A stretch of 64,000 nucleotides of DNA from assembly GCA_900541025.1 (NCBI GenBank), contig UQIL01000002.1, positions 62,001-126,000 on the forward strand. The letters run 5' to 3'. Both the position numbers and the translations under genes were made by a program. Source of the stretch: an uncultured Collinsella sp. GTDB taxonomy: Bacteria; Actinomycetota; Coriobacteriia; Coriobacteriales; Coriobacteriaceae. A model generated the notes under the pieces. It had not been told where the DNA came from. It saw only the letters and a list, made by a program, of their open reading frames with translations, and made no database searches. This document shows positions 52,500-63,153 of the stretch, one piece after another (position 1 is the stretch's first letter; each line of letters begins with the position of its first letter).

Positions 52500-55400
52500 A
52501 TGCAGGCAGATTCCGCTCAGCAGCAGGGCCTTTATCGCCCCGAATTCGACCACGATGCATGTGGCATCGGCGCGCTTGCCGATATCAACGGTGAGCGCCA
52601 TCACCAGATTCTGGACGATGCACTGTCCATTCTGGTTAACTTGGAGCACCGCGGTGGTACGGGACTCGAGAAGAACACCGGCGACGGCGCTGGCATCCTG
52701 TTCCAGGTTCCGCATCACTTTTTCCGTAAAGAGGCTCAAAAGTGCGGTCAGATTCTGCCGGCAGAGGGCGACTATGGCGTGGCCATGCTGTTCTTCCCGC
52801 AGGACGACAAGGGCGTAGAGGATGCCCGTCGCGTGTTTGAGGAGGGCTGCGCCGAGGCCGGCGTGCCGCTGCTCTTTTGGCGCGAGGTGCCGGTCGACCC
52901 GCACGACCTGGGCGAGACAGCCCGCGCCTGCATGCCCACCATCTTGCAGGCTTTCCTGGGCCGTCCGGACGACACGCCCGCCGGCGATGCCTTTGAGCGC
53001 CGCCTGTACGTGTGCCGCCGCACCATCGAAAAGAAGGCCGACGCTGAGTTCGCCCTGCGCGACAAGATCTTCTATGTGTGCTCCATGAGCTCGCGCACCA
53101 TCGTGTACAAGGGCATGCTTGTGGCCACGCAGATGCGCCGTTTCTTCATCGACCTCAACGACGCCGCCGTCAAAACGGCCGTGGCGCTCGTCCACTCGCG
53201 CTACTCCACCAACACCACGCCCAGCTGGGAGCGCGCACATCCCAACCGCTTTATCATCCACAACGGCGAGATCAACACCCTCAAGGGCAACGTCAACTGG
53301 ATTCGCGCCCGCGAACCCAACCTGTACAGCCCCGTGCTGCAGCACGATCTTGAGCGCGTGATGCCCATCATCAACCGCGAGGGCTCCGACTCCGCGATTC
53401 TGGACAATGTGCTTGAGTTTTTGGTCATGAACGGCCGTCCGCTCACGCGTGCCGCGTCCATGCTGCTGCCCGAGCCGTGGGACCACAACGACAGCCTGAG
53501 CGAGGAGCGCCGCGCCTACGACGCCTACCAGTCCATGCTCATGGAGCCCTGGGACGGCCCGGCCGCCATCGCCTTTACCGACGGCCGTACCCTGGGTGCT
53601 GCCCTCGACCGCAACGGCCTGCGTCCCGCCCGCTACTATGTGACGCGCGACGGTCGCTTTATGCTGGCAAGCGAGGTGGGCACCATCGAGGTGAGCCCCG
53701 AGAACATCCTGACGAGCGGCTGTCTGGGGCCGGGCCAGATGCTCGAGGTCGACTTTGCCCGCGGTCGCGTCATCTACAACGACGAGCTGCGTGCCCGTTA
53801 CGCCAAGGAAAAGCCCTACCGTGATTGGATTGCCGAGGAGACGCTGACCGTCGACGCGCTCGATGAGCCCGTTGCGGCAACACCCGCCGAGGACGACGAG
53901 GTGCCTACCGCCGTGCGTATGGCCAAGCTCGGCTATCACTGGGATGATGTTGACGAGGTCGTGCGCCCCATGGCCCAGCAGGGCAAGGCACCGCTCGCTT
54001 CGATGGGTATCGATGCGCCGCTGGCCTGCCTGTCCAAGAAGACGCGTTCGTTCTTCGATTACTTCTATCAGCTGTTCGCCCAGGTCACGAATCCGCCGAT
54101 CGATGCCCTGCGCGAGCATATGGTAACCTCGACCACGCTCTACCTGGGCAACCACGGTAACCTGCTCGAGGACTCCCGCACGGCCTGCCAGCTGGTGCGC
54201 CTGGAGCGCCCGTTGCTCAACGAGGAGGAGTTCGACCGCATCTGCGCCATCGACCGCGTGGGCTTTAAGACCCGTCGCTTCCGTGCCGTCTACCGCCGCG
54301 ACGCCGGCGAGGGCGCGCTGCAGGCTGCGCTCAAGCAGCTTGCAGAGGACGTTGAGGCTGCGGTCCGCGACGGCGTGAACATCGTGGTGCTGAGCGATCG
54401 TGCCGCTGCGGGCGAGGTGCCCGTGCCGTCGCTGCTCGCCGTGGGCTGCGTACACAACCACCTGATCCGCGCTGGCGTGCGTACCTTTGCCGACATCGTG
54501 GTGGAGTGTGGCGACGCCGTGTCCCCGCACGACTTTGCGGCACTGGTGGGCTACTCCGCGAGCGGCATCTATCCGTACAACGCACATGCGTGCATCCGCG
54601 ATCTGGCGGCACGCGGCGACCTGGACGTGACGGCCGAGCAGGGCATCGCCAACTACAACAAGGCTGCGACCGCCGGCATCGTCTCCATCATGTCCAAGAT
54701 GGGCATCTCTACGGTGCAGAGCTACCATTCGGCGCAGATCTTCGAGGCCGTGGGCTTTACGCCGGAGTTCGTTAACGCGTACTTCGCTGGCACGGTGAGC
54801 CGTGTGGGCGGTATGGGCGTCGAGGACGTCGAGCGTGAGCAGAATGAGCGCTATGACGCCGCGCTCGCCATCCTTAAGAGTCCGGCTCCCGATCAGCTGC
54901 CCACACTGGGCCTGACCAAGTGGCGCCCGCTTGGTGGCGAGGATCACCTGATCGACCCTCAGACTGTCTACCTGCTGCAGACCGCCTGCCGTGAGGACAG
55001 CTACGACACCTTTAAGGAGTACAGCGCTCGCCTGCACCGTACCGGCCGTGCCGTGCGCCTGCGCGACTTGCTCGACTTTGATGCCAGCGGCCGCACCCCG
55101 GTGGCGCTCGACGAGGTGGAGCCCGCGCTCAACATCGTCCGACGCTTTAACACCGGCGCCATGTCGTACGGTTCTATCAGCAAAGAGGCACACGAGTGCA
55201 TGGCCATCGCAATGAACCGCCTGCACGGCCGTTCCAACTCGGGCGAGGGCGGCGAGGACCCGCGTCGCGAGACCCCGCTGGCTAACGGTGACTCCAAGAA
55301 TTCCGCCATCAAGCAGGTGGCAAGCGCGCGCTTTGGCGTGACGAGCCGCTACCTGTGCAGCGCCTTCGAGATTCAGATCAAGATGGCCCAGGGCGCCAAG

Positions 55401-57197
55401 CCCGGCGAGGGCGGCCACCTGCCCGGCAAGAAGGTCTACCCCTGGATCGCCGAGGTCCGTCAGTCCACGCCCGGCATCGGCCTGATCTCGCCTCCGCCGC
55501 ACCACGACATCTACTCCATCGAGGACCTGGCGGAGCTTATCTTCGATCTTAAGAACGCCAACCCCGGCGCACGCGTGTCGGTCAAGCTGGTCAGCGAGGC
55601 CGGCGTCGGCACCATCGCCACCGGTGTGGCCAAGGGTGCCGCCGACAAGATCTTGATCAGCGGCCACAATGGCGGCTCCGGTGCTGCGGCGCGCGATTCG
55701 ATCTGGCACGCCGGTCTGCCGCTGGAGCTTGGCCTTGCCGAGGCCCAGCAGACGCTGCTGCAAAACGGCCTGCGCTCGCGCGTGGTGCTCGAGGCCGACG
55801 GCAAGCTCATGGACGGCACCGACGTCGCCGTCGCCTGCCTGCTGGGTGCCGAGGAGTTTGGTTTTGCGACCATGCCGCTCATCTCCATGGGCTGCCTCAT
55901 GCAGCGCGACTGCCAGCAGGATACCTGCCCGGCCGGCATCGCTACGCAAAACTGCCGCCTGCGTCGCGGCTTCCGCGGCAAGCCCGAGCACGTTGAGCAC
56001 TTTATGCTCTTTGTTGCCGAGCAGCTGCGCGAGGTCATGGCGAGCCTGGGCTTCCGCACCGTCGACGAGATGGTCGGCCATCCCGAGTGCTTGCGCCAGA
56101 TCGAGGTCCCGGGCAACCGCAAGGCCAACCTGCTCGATCTGTCGCCCGTGCTGGCAAGCGCGACCTGCGAGTTCGGTGCCCATATTCCGGGCGCCGACGG
56201 TCGCCACTTCCTGCCGCAGATGGCCGCGGACAGCGAGCTTGACAAGACGCTCGACTCCACGTTGTTTGTGCCCTATACGGCCGACGCCCGTGCGCATCTG
56301 CGTCCGATTCGCTTCCGCGCCGATATCGCCAACGTCAACCGCTGCGTGGGCACCATCCTGGGCAACGCGGTGACCAAGGCGCATCCCGAGGGCCTGCCCG
56401 CCGGCTCTATCACCATCGACTGCGATGGTTCGGCCGGTCAGAGCTTTGGTGCCTTCCTGCCGCGCGGCATTACGCTCAACGTGTGCGGCGACGCCAACGA
56501 CTACTTTGGCAAGGGCCTTTCGGGCGGCGAGGTGTCGGTGCGCCCCAACCCGCATGCGACCTACAAGTTCGACGAGAACATCATCGTGGGTAACGTTGCG
56601 TTCTTTGGCGCCACGAGCGGCCGTGGCTTCATTAACGGTCTGGCCGGCCAGCGTTTTGCCGTGCGCAACTCCGGTGCCACCGTGGTGGTCGAGGGCTGCG
56701 GCAACCATGGCTGCGAGTACATGACGGGCGGTCTGGCACTCATCCTGGGCGAGGTCGGGCAGAATTTTGCCGCCGGCATGACAGGCGGCGTGGCCTATGT
56801 CTTTGACCAGTACGGCACGCTCGACGCCCGCGTGAACCACGAGAGCGTGGAGCTCAAGGCCCCGACGGCCGGTGAGCTGGCGCAGATTCGCGAGCTCATC
56901 CAGGAGCACGTGGACGCGACGCAGAGTCCGCGCGGAATTAAGCTGCTCTACAGCTTCGACTCGATGAGCAAGCACTTTGTGAAGGTCATTCCGACCGAGT
57001 ACGAGCGCGTGCTGGCGATTGTCGCCGCGGGTGAGGCTGCCGGCAAGACGCATGCGCAGGCCGAGGAGCTGGCGTTTGACATCGTGACCGGTCGCGCGAG
57101 TGTCGCGGATGTTGCTCGCCTTGATGTCGCGGGCGGTGCTGCGGGTGCTGCGTCCGTGGCTGCCAGCTCTGTTGCTTCGACCAAGAAGGAGGCGTAA
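52500..57197 (+). CDS. gltB: Glutamate synthase large subunit
   Basis: 1565 residues. The class II amidotransferase nucleophile is C21 in DHDACGIG, so a 20-residue propeptide is expected to be removed. The central FMN domain holds SGHNGGSGAA, and the 3Fe-4S cysteines are C1132, C1138 and C1143 in CLMQRDCQQDTC. A C-terminal GXGXG beta-helix domain follows. It makes two glutamates from glutamine and 2-oxoglutarate. GGGGAGG precedes the ATG; gltD follows after 5 bp. Confidence 0.97.
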   Translation: MQADSAQQQGLYRPEFDHDACGIGALADINGERHHQILDDALSILVNLEHRGGTGLEKNTGDGAGILFQVPHHFFRKEAQKCGQILPAEGDYGVAMLFFPQDDKGVEDARRVFEEGCAEAGVPLLFWREVPVDPHDLGETARACMPTILQAFLGRPDDTPAGDAFERRLYVCRRTIEKKADAEFALRDKIFYVCSMSSRTIVYKGMLVATQMRRFFIDLNDAAVKTAVALVHSRYSTNTTPSWERAHPNRFIIHNGEINTLKGNVNWIRAREPNLYSPVLQHDLERVMPIINREGSDSAILDNVLEFLVMNGRPLTRAASMLLPEPWDHNDSLSEERRAYDAYQSMLMEPWDGPAAIAFTDGRTLGAALDRNGLRPARYYVTRDGRFMLASEVGTIEVSPENILTSGCLGPGQMLEVDFARGRVIYNDELRARYAKEKPYRDWIAEETLTVDALDEPVAATPAEDDEVPTAVRMAKLGYHWDDVDEVVRPMAQQGKAPLASMGIDAPLACLSKKTRSFFDYFYQLFAQVTNPPIDALREHMVTSTTLYLGNHGNLLEDSRTACQLVRLERPLLNEEEFDRICAIDRVGFKTRRFRAVYRRDAGEGALQAALKQLAEDVEAAVRDGVNIVVLSDRAAAGEVPVPSLLAVGCVHNHLIRAGVRTFADIVVECGDAVSPHDFAALVGYSASGIYPYNAHACIRDLAARGDLDVTAEQGIANYNKAATAGIVSIMSKMGISTVQSYHSAQIFEAVGFTPEFVNAYFAGTVSRVGGMGVEDVEREQNERYDAALAILKSPAPDQLPTLGLTKWRPLGGEDHLIDPQTVYLLQTACREDSYDTFKEYSARLHRTGRAVRLRDLLDFDASGRTPVALDEVEPALNIVRRFNTGAMSYGSISKEAHECMAIAMNRLHGRSNSGEGGEDPRRETPLANGDSKNSAIKQVASARFGVTSRYLCSAFEIQIKMAQGAKPGEGGHLPGKKVYPWIAEVRQSTPGIGLISPPPHHDIYSIEDLAELIFDLKNANPGARVSVKLVSEAGVGTIATGVAKGAADKILISGHNGGSGAAARDSIWHAGLPLELGLAEAQQTLLQNGLRSRVVLEADGKLMDGTDVAVACLLGAEEFGFATMPLISMGCLMQRDCQQDTCPAGIATQNCRLRRGFRGKPEHVEHFMLFVAEQLREVMASLGFRTVDEMVGHPECLRQIEVPGNRKANLLDLSPVLASATCEFGAHIPGADGRHFLPQMAADSELDKTLDSTLFVPYTADARAHLRPIRFRADIANVNRCVGTILGNAVTKAHPEGLPAGSITIDCDGSAGQSFGAFLPRGITLNVCGDANDYFGKGLSGGEVSVRPNPHATYKFDENIIVGNVAFFGATSGRGFINGLAGQRFAVRNSGATVVVEGCGNHGCEYMTGGLALILGEVGQNFAAGMTGGVAYVFDQYGTLDARVNHESVELKAPTAGELAQIRELIQEHVDATQSPRGIKLLYSFDSMSKHFVKVIPTEYERVLAIVAAGEAAGKTHAQAEELAFDIVTGRASVADVARLDVAGGAAGAASVAASSVASTKKEA

Positions 57198-57202
57198 GTG
57201 CC

Positions 57203-58684
<1,482 letters not shown>

Positions 58685-58707
58685 AGCGGCTGTTCACAAC
58701 TGAATCG

Positions 58708-58808
58708 ACAAGGGCTGTCCCCAACGGCCGGCCCAAAAGGAACGTCCCCAAGTGCCGTCATCAGCTGGGGACGTTCCTTTTTTGCCGGCAGTCTGGGACA
58801 CTCCTTGT
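58708..58808. repeat. 101-bp imperfect palindrome with TGGGGACGTTCC arms
   Basis: Near-symmetric blocks: ACAAGG with CCTTGT at the ends, GTCCC with GGGAC, GCCGG with CCGGC, and a core AAAGGAACGTCCCCA with TGGGGACGTTCCTTT. The core with its T run is a good terminator for gltBD. The right half recurs at 29451-29497. Confidence 0.88.
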
Positions 58809-59102
58809 GGGTTTGCGAGCGATTTGCTCGTTTGTCGACGTGTGGGTGTTCATCCGTCGACGTTTGCGGTTGTGGCGCTCTGCTGTTTCTGTGGTGGTCG
58901 GGCCGGTGCGGCTCAAAACGGCGGGTCGGCTGTCTATATCTACCTGCTGGTTCTTTACGGTGCGCTCATTCGGTCAAGTGTTTTGCCAAGTGTTTGGTCG
59001 GCATCTGGTTTGCAGCCGGAGACCCATTTTGCCTGCGCCGGCTGTGGTCGTCCGCCCTCCTCGTAAGCTCAAATTGAGGTCCATCAGTTTGAGGAGGATG
59101 CC
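58809..59102. other. Intergenic stretch upstream of the unknown gene at 59103
   Basis: About 294 bp with several overlapping short open frames, none with a binding site or family similarity. A small GTCGACG repeat pair (near 58836 and 58856) is the only structure noted. It probably holds the promoter for 59103, not clearly identified. Confidence 0.45.
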
Positions 59103-59810
59103 ATGACTGACCATGTTTTTGACCGAGCGCAGCTGGCCGAAGCCGTCGGCAACGATATTGCCGATATGGCTCACTTTTGGATGCTGCGGAAGTTTCAATT
59201 CCTGGAGCCGGCTCGCGAGCAATTCGAGATCATTGTCGATCCGTGGCTCAGCTATTGCGCCGAGCCTTCGCAAAACGAAATCATGGCATACAACATGGCT
59301 TTTACCGATTGGCTGCTCTTTGAGCGCCCTTATCGCCATGGCGCGACGCTGCTCGAACTGTATGTTGACGAGCCACCAGCGTCAATTTTGCCCGCTTCGC
59401 TCGAGCGACTTAAGCAGGTGCGCGATACGCAGTACTTTTCGCGCTTTGGCATTTTGGGCAAGGATCCCGCGACTGGTATGGTTGCGCTGAAGGATACGCG
59501 CGCCGACCATCGCTTTGATGTCTACGACCCGCATATCGTGCAAAAGGAGCATTGGAGCGACGGCGCGATTGCGGTGCGCCTCGCGTGTGTCGACGATGTT
59601 TGGCTGACAGCGGGACAGCTCTACCTCTACGACATTGCGCGCCTGAGCGACACGGCGGTCGATGGGCCGGGCGCGGTGCATCCCGAGGACCTGCAGGACG
59701 GTTTTGACACCTCGTGCATCAGTTTCTTCTTGCGTCTGGTCCGCGACATCATGGGGGCACGGGGACGATACGTCAAGTCGCTCAACATCTACGAACAGGA
59801 GTGGGAGTAG
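59103..59810 (+). CDS. Unrecognised 235-residue protein
   Basis: A soluble, acidic protein with no membrane helix. It has tryptophan-rich stretches (MAHFWMLRKFQF, FTDWLLFERPY) and no motif I can assign. The FTDWLLFERP...LLELYV segment recalls accessory segments next to SEC-C or SecA-like proteins, but this is weak. GAGGAGG precedes the ATG at a good distance, so it is a real gene. It stands directly upstream of the five-unit palindrome array, same strand as the AbiEi/DUF559-like gene. Confidence 0.7.
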   Translation: MTDHVFDRAQLAEAVGNDIADMAHFWMLRKFQFLEPAREQFEIIVDPWLSYCAEPSQNEIMAYNMAFTDWLLFERPYRHGATLLELYVDEPPASILPASLERLKQVRDTQYFSRFGILGKDPATGMVALKDTRADHRFDVYDPHIVQKEHWSDGAIAVRLACVDDVWLTAGQLYLYDIARLSDTAVDGPGAVHPEDLQDGFDTSCISFFLRLVRDIMGARGRYVKSLNIYEQEWE

Positions 59811-59847
59811 GGGATGGGGCTGGCGATGTGCCGCTGCCCCTAGTTTT

Positions 59848-60225
59848 GTCTCGATCTGTAACAACAAGGGACCGTTTTGCTCCGTAGCTGTTACAGATTG
59901 AGACGGAAGATTTACATCCGTTGGTTTTTCTCGACCTGTAACATCTAGCGGCCAAAAATCGGTCTAATCGTTACAGATTTAGATAAAAGGTTGCCCGTCG
60001 TTGGTTTGTCTCAACCTGTAACGTTTGGCGGCCAAAAATCAACCTTCCCGTTACAGATTGAGATTGAAGGTCGACCGTCGATACACAATCTCAATCTGTA
60101 ACAGTTAGAGGCCGAAAACCGGTCTACCTGTTACAGATTGAGACAAAGGATTGGTCTGCTGCCGAAAGATCTTGTTCTGTAACAACTAGAGGCTCAAAGA
60201 CTGTCTTCCTGTTACAGATCAAGAC
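59848..60225. repeat. Five-unit palindrome array, 80-bp period
   Basis: CTGTAAC starts at 59856, 59936, 60016, 60096 and 60177 and GTTACAG starts 34 bp after each. Each unit has about 15-bp arms such as GTCTCGATCTGTAAC and GTTACAGATTGAGAC, always enclosing 27 nt whose sequence varies. The spacers between units are also related to each other. It fills the 435-bp gap 59811-60245, and the last unit ends 20 bp before the start of the next gene. Confidence 0.95.
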
Positions 60226-60245
60226 ATTTGTCAGCGGAGGCAACG

Positions 60246-61322
60246 GTGACGATGGTCCATTTGTCTGACGTGGTGGTGATGAAAGTGCCTAATACCGTTC
60301 TCAAACACAAACATGCGACTCGCAACACGTTGGCGCGGAATAGGATGCTCGCGCGGCTCGCGGAGACGGCCAAGCAAGGTGCGCTGCTCGCAACGCATGA
60401 CAATACCGAGCTCATGTGGCTGCGGCGCCATGTTGGAACCGACGATATCGCGGAGCCCGAGCCGTACCTGTTCTGTTTTCAGCATGATTGGGATGCATTG
60501 ACGCCAGCGGAGCGAGCACTGAGGACTATCAGAGGGCTTGCGGAATTTCATCCCGATTGGGCGTTTTGGGGCTATGACGCGGCGCTTTTGTGGGGTCTGG
60601 AGGTGCCGAATGATCTGCTCGGGCCGCGTTTCCTTGTTAAGACTTGCTGTTCGGTGACGTTGAGCAGCGGGTGCAGGTTGTTGCGTCCACAGATGGCGGG
60701 TGCGCTTGAGCGCGTCGACGGCGTGCGAGTGACGCCGTTTTGGCGCACGGTGGAGGATTGTCTGCTGCGTGCGCCGTTTTCCTACGGGTTGGCGATTGCC
60801 GATTCTGCACTGCGGGCGAAAGGCGTATCACGTGGGGATTTGTGCGAGCGCCTCCGCGCCGATTGCGAGGGCAGGCGAGGGTATCGCAGGGCACAGGTGA
60901 TTGCGTCGTATGCGGACGGGCTGTCCGAAAACGGCGGCGAGTCTCGGTTCCGAGCGTTCTTTATTGCGTACGGTTTTCCGGTTCCGGAGCTGCAGGTGGA
61001 GTTTCGCGACCCGCTCGATCCGAGCCAGGTGTTTCGCGTCGACTATTTTTGGCGGCTCGAGAACGGGACGTGTGTCATCGGCGAGCTCGACGGAAAGGGG
61101 AAGTACACCTTGCAGAACGGCGAGGGCCGGGAGTCGGTCGACCCATTCGTGGCAGAACGTCAACGGGAGTCCCATCTGACAATGCTCGGGCATAAGGTGC
61201 TTCGGTTTACGTTTGATGAACTCAAGAACCCGGGAAAGCTGGCTGAAAAGATGAGACTGGCGGGAATTCCACAGCGGGCCGATCTGGCTGAGGAATGGAG
61301 ACGCCAGTGGTATGGGTGCTAA
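60246..61322 (+). CDS. AbiEi-like / DUF559 PD-(D/E)XK-type protein
   Basis: 358 residues. The N-terminal two thirds resemble actinobacterial AbiEi-type antitoxin-like proteins (PDWAFWGYDAALLWGLEVP, then RTVEDCLLRAP). The C-terminal third matches DUF559, a Vsr/PD-(D/E)XK-like fold: GFPVPELQVEF, D266 in FRVDYFW, E280, D282 and K284 in GELDGKGKY, and LTMLGHKVLRFTFDEL. No AbiEii toxin is adjacent. GTG at 60246 follows GGAGG at 5 nt; ATG 60252 and TTG 60228 are alternatives. Palindrome arrays of one family flank it on both sides. Confidence 0.75.
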   Translation: MTMVHLSDVVVMKVPNTVLKHKHATRNTLARNRMLARLAETAKQGALLATHDNTELMWLRRHVGTDDIAEPEPYLFCFQHDWDALTPAERALRTIRGLAEFHPDWAFWGYDAALLWGLEVPNDLLGPRFLVKTCCSVTLSSGCRLLRPQMAGALERVDGVRVTPFWRTVEDCLLRAPFSYGLAIADSALRAKGVSRGDLCERLRADCEGRRGYRRAQVIASYADGLSENGGESRFRAFFIAYGFPVPELQVEFRDPLDPSQVFRVDYFWRLENGTCVIGELDGKGKYTLQNGEGRESVDPFVAERQRESHLTMLGHKVLRFTFDELKNPGKLAEKMRLAGIPQRADLAEEWRRQWYGC

Positions 61323-61363
61323 GGGGTGCAACTGACGCGAATGTGGTTGTTCCTGCCGAGTTT

Positions 61364-61500
61364 GTCTCGATCTGTAACAACAAGGGACCGTTTGGCCTCG
61401 TAACTGTTACAGATTGAGACGGAAGGTTGGCGGCTGCCGAAAGATCTCGATCTGTAACATCAAGGGGCCCAATAACCCTGTACCTGTTACAGTTCGAGAC
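61364..61500. repeat. Two-unit palindrome array downstream of the AbiEi/DUF559-like gene
   Basis: CTGTAAC starts at 61372 and 61452 (80 bp apart) with GTTACAG 34 bp after each. The first unit nearly repeats the first unit of the upstream array and the second resembles its last unit. It lies in the 327-bp gap 61323-61649; the remaining part shows only a short AT-rich segment before the amidohydrolase. Confidence 0.95.
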
Positions 61501-61649
61501 ATTTCCCTGGTGTTGCTGGGGTGGGGCTGCAACGTATTCCGTCCCCCACATCCCCTCTTCCCTCCGTTAACCGATATGCTTGACTTTAGGTCGCTGCATT
61601 AGGTGATAATGGACAAATGTTCAAGTTAATCGTGAGGGAGGAGCTCGAT

Positions 61650-63020
61650 ATGGCGTCTGCCGATCGTTCCACGTTGTTTATCAATGCGACCGTCTTGGAT
61701 GGTTCGGAACATATGGAGCCGCAGCCCGACATGGCCGTGGTCGTTGAGCGCGGTGTCATCACGTGGATGGGGCCGAGTGCTGTGGCTCAGGCGCCTGCAG
61801 GTGCCGAGGTCATCGACCTGGCAGGTGCGTATCTCATGCCAGGCCTCATCAATATGCATGTGCATCTGTGCGGTTCGGGCAAGCCGGTTTCGGCGGGCGA
61901 TGCGGGCACGCTGATGAAGAAGCTCGATAATCCCGTGGGGCGCGCCATCGTGCGCCATATTCTTAAGGGCAGCGCCCAACAACAACTGGCAAGTGGCGTG
62001 ACCACGGTGCGCGGCGCGGGCGACCCGCTGTTTGCCGACATTGCCGTGCGCGACGCTATCGACGCCGGTAAGTATCAGGGTCCGCGTCTGGTAGCGCCGG
62101 GAACGGGCGTCACGGTGCCGGGCGGCCATGGTGCGGGCTTGTTCGCCCAGGTGGCCAACAGCCCCGTCGAGGCAGCCGAGCAGGTGCGAGACCTGTATGC
62201 GCGTGGTGCCGATGTCATCAAGCTGTTCGTGACGGGCGGCGTTTTCGATGCGACCGAGGTGGGCGAGCCGGGCGTGCTGCGTATGCCGGTGGAGGTTGCC
62301 GCGGCGGCGTGCAAGGCGGCGCACGAGGTGGGCCTGCCGGTTATGGCCCATGTCGAGAGTACCGAGGGCGTGAAGGCCGCGCTTGAGGCCGGCGTCGATA
62401 CGATCGAGCACGGTGCCCCGATGACGCCCGAGATCCTGGAGCTGTACCGTGGCGCCGCGGGCACGCAGCTCGAGGGACGTGCGCCCAGCGTTACCTGCAC
62501 GATCAGCCCGGCGCTACCGTTTGTATTGCTCGACCCGGAAAAGACCCATTCGACCGATACGCAAAAGAAGAACGGCGACATCGTGTGCTCGGGCATTATC
62601 GAGAGTGCTCGTGCGGCGCTGGATGCCGGCGTTAAGGTGGGCTTGGGCACGGACTCAAGCTGCCCGTTCGTGACGCAGTACGACATGTGGCGCGAGGTGG
62701 CCTATTTTGCCAAGTACGTGGGCGTGAGCAACGCCTTTGCGCTGCATACGGCCACGCAGGTCAATGCCGAGCTCCTGGGGCTGGGCGGCGAGACCGGTAC
62801 GATCGAGTGCGGCAAGGCCGCCGATATCCTGGTGACGCGTAAGAATCCGCTCGATGACCTGTACACTCTGCGTGAGCCGACGCATGTGATGTGTCGCGGT
62901 GATCTGGTACGCAAGCTCAAGGTGAAGCGTATTCCCGAGGTGGACGCCGAGCTCGACGCGATTATGGCCATGCCTGCCGAAGCGCTGGCTGAGGAGCTGG
63001 CCCGCGACGGTGTGGCGTAG
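61650..63020 (+). CDS. Amidohydrolase family protein (imidazolonepropionase/prolidase-like)
   Basis: 456 residues. The metal site is visible as INMHVHLC, the lysine in VIKLFVTGG, HVES, and GLGTDSSCPF with the conserved Asp. This set is typical of the amidohydrolase branch with imidazolonepropionase-like and Xaa-Pro dipeptidase-like enzymes; the substrate is not clear. It is unlike hyuA and ade in this window. The ATG at 61650 follows AGGAG and is preferred to 61617. It ends in a strong terminator. Confidence 0.85.
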   Translation: MASADRSTLFINATVLDGSEHMEPQPDMAVVVERGVITWMGPSAVAQAPAGAEVIDLAGAYLMPGLINMHVHLCGSGKPVSAGDAGTLMKKLDNPVGRAIVRHILKGSAQQQLASGVTTVRGAGDPLFADIAVRDAIDAGKYQGPRLVAPGTGVTVPGGHGAGLFAQVANSPVEAAEQVRDLYARGADVIKLFVTGGVFDATEVGEPGVLRMPVEVAAAACKAAHEVGLPVMAHVESTEGVKAALEAGVDTIEHGAPMTPEILELYRGAAGTQLEGRAPSVTCTISPALPFVLLDPEKTHSTDTQKKNGDIVCSGIIESARAALDAGVKVGLGTDSSCPFVTQYDMWREVAYFAKYVGVSNAFALHTATQVNAELLGLGGETGTIECGKAADILVTRKNPLDDLYTLREPTHVMCRGDLVRKLKVKRIPEVDAELDAIMAMPAEALAEELARDGVA

Positions 63021-63053
63021 ATGTGACAAAGGGGCAGCTCCGTTGCCGCATGC

Positions 63054-63090
63054 AAAAAGCCGAGGTCTCAACACGAGGCCTCGGCTTTTT
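63054..63090. terminator. Bidirectional terminator after the amidohydrolase
   Basis: AAAAAGCCGAGG (63054-63065) and CCTCGGCTTTTT (63079-63090), a perfect 12-bp stem with T runs on both strands. It serves the amidohydrolase and the convergent zinc-ribbon gene. Confidence 0.93.
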
Positions 63091-63112
63091 TATCGAACAA
63101 ATACTTAAGATT

Positions 63113-63142
63113 TGGGACAAACAAACCTGATTAATTTGTCCC
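63113..63142. repeat. GGGACAAA/TTTGTCCC inverted repeat
   Basis: TGGGACAAAC near 63113 pairs with TTTGTCCC (63135-63142). It lies between the terminator and the 3' end of the zinc-ribbon gene and shares the CCTGATT/TGTCCC vocabulary of the CTGTCCC elements. Confidence 0.6.
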
Positions 63143-63153
63143 GCGTGCGGGCG

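Noticed and set aside
58752..59106. Several overlapping open frames of 80-104 codons after gltD
   Set aside because: They start inside the palindrome, overlap in all three frames, lack binding sites and resemble nothing known.
59848..60225. CRISPR-like array (repeats with ~25-bp spacers)
   Set aside because: The repeats alternate in orientation as hairpin arms, spacers are related to one another rather than unique, and no cas genes are present. A tandem duplication of an 80-bp palindromic unit explains it better.
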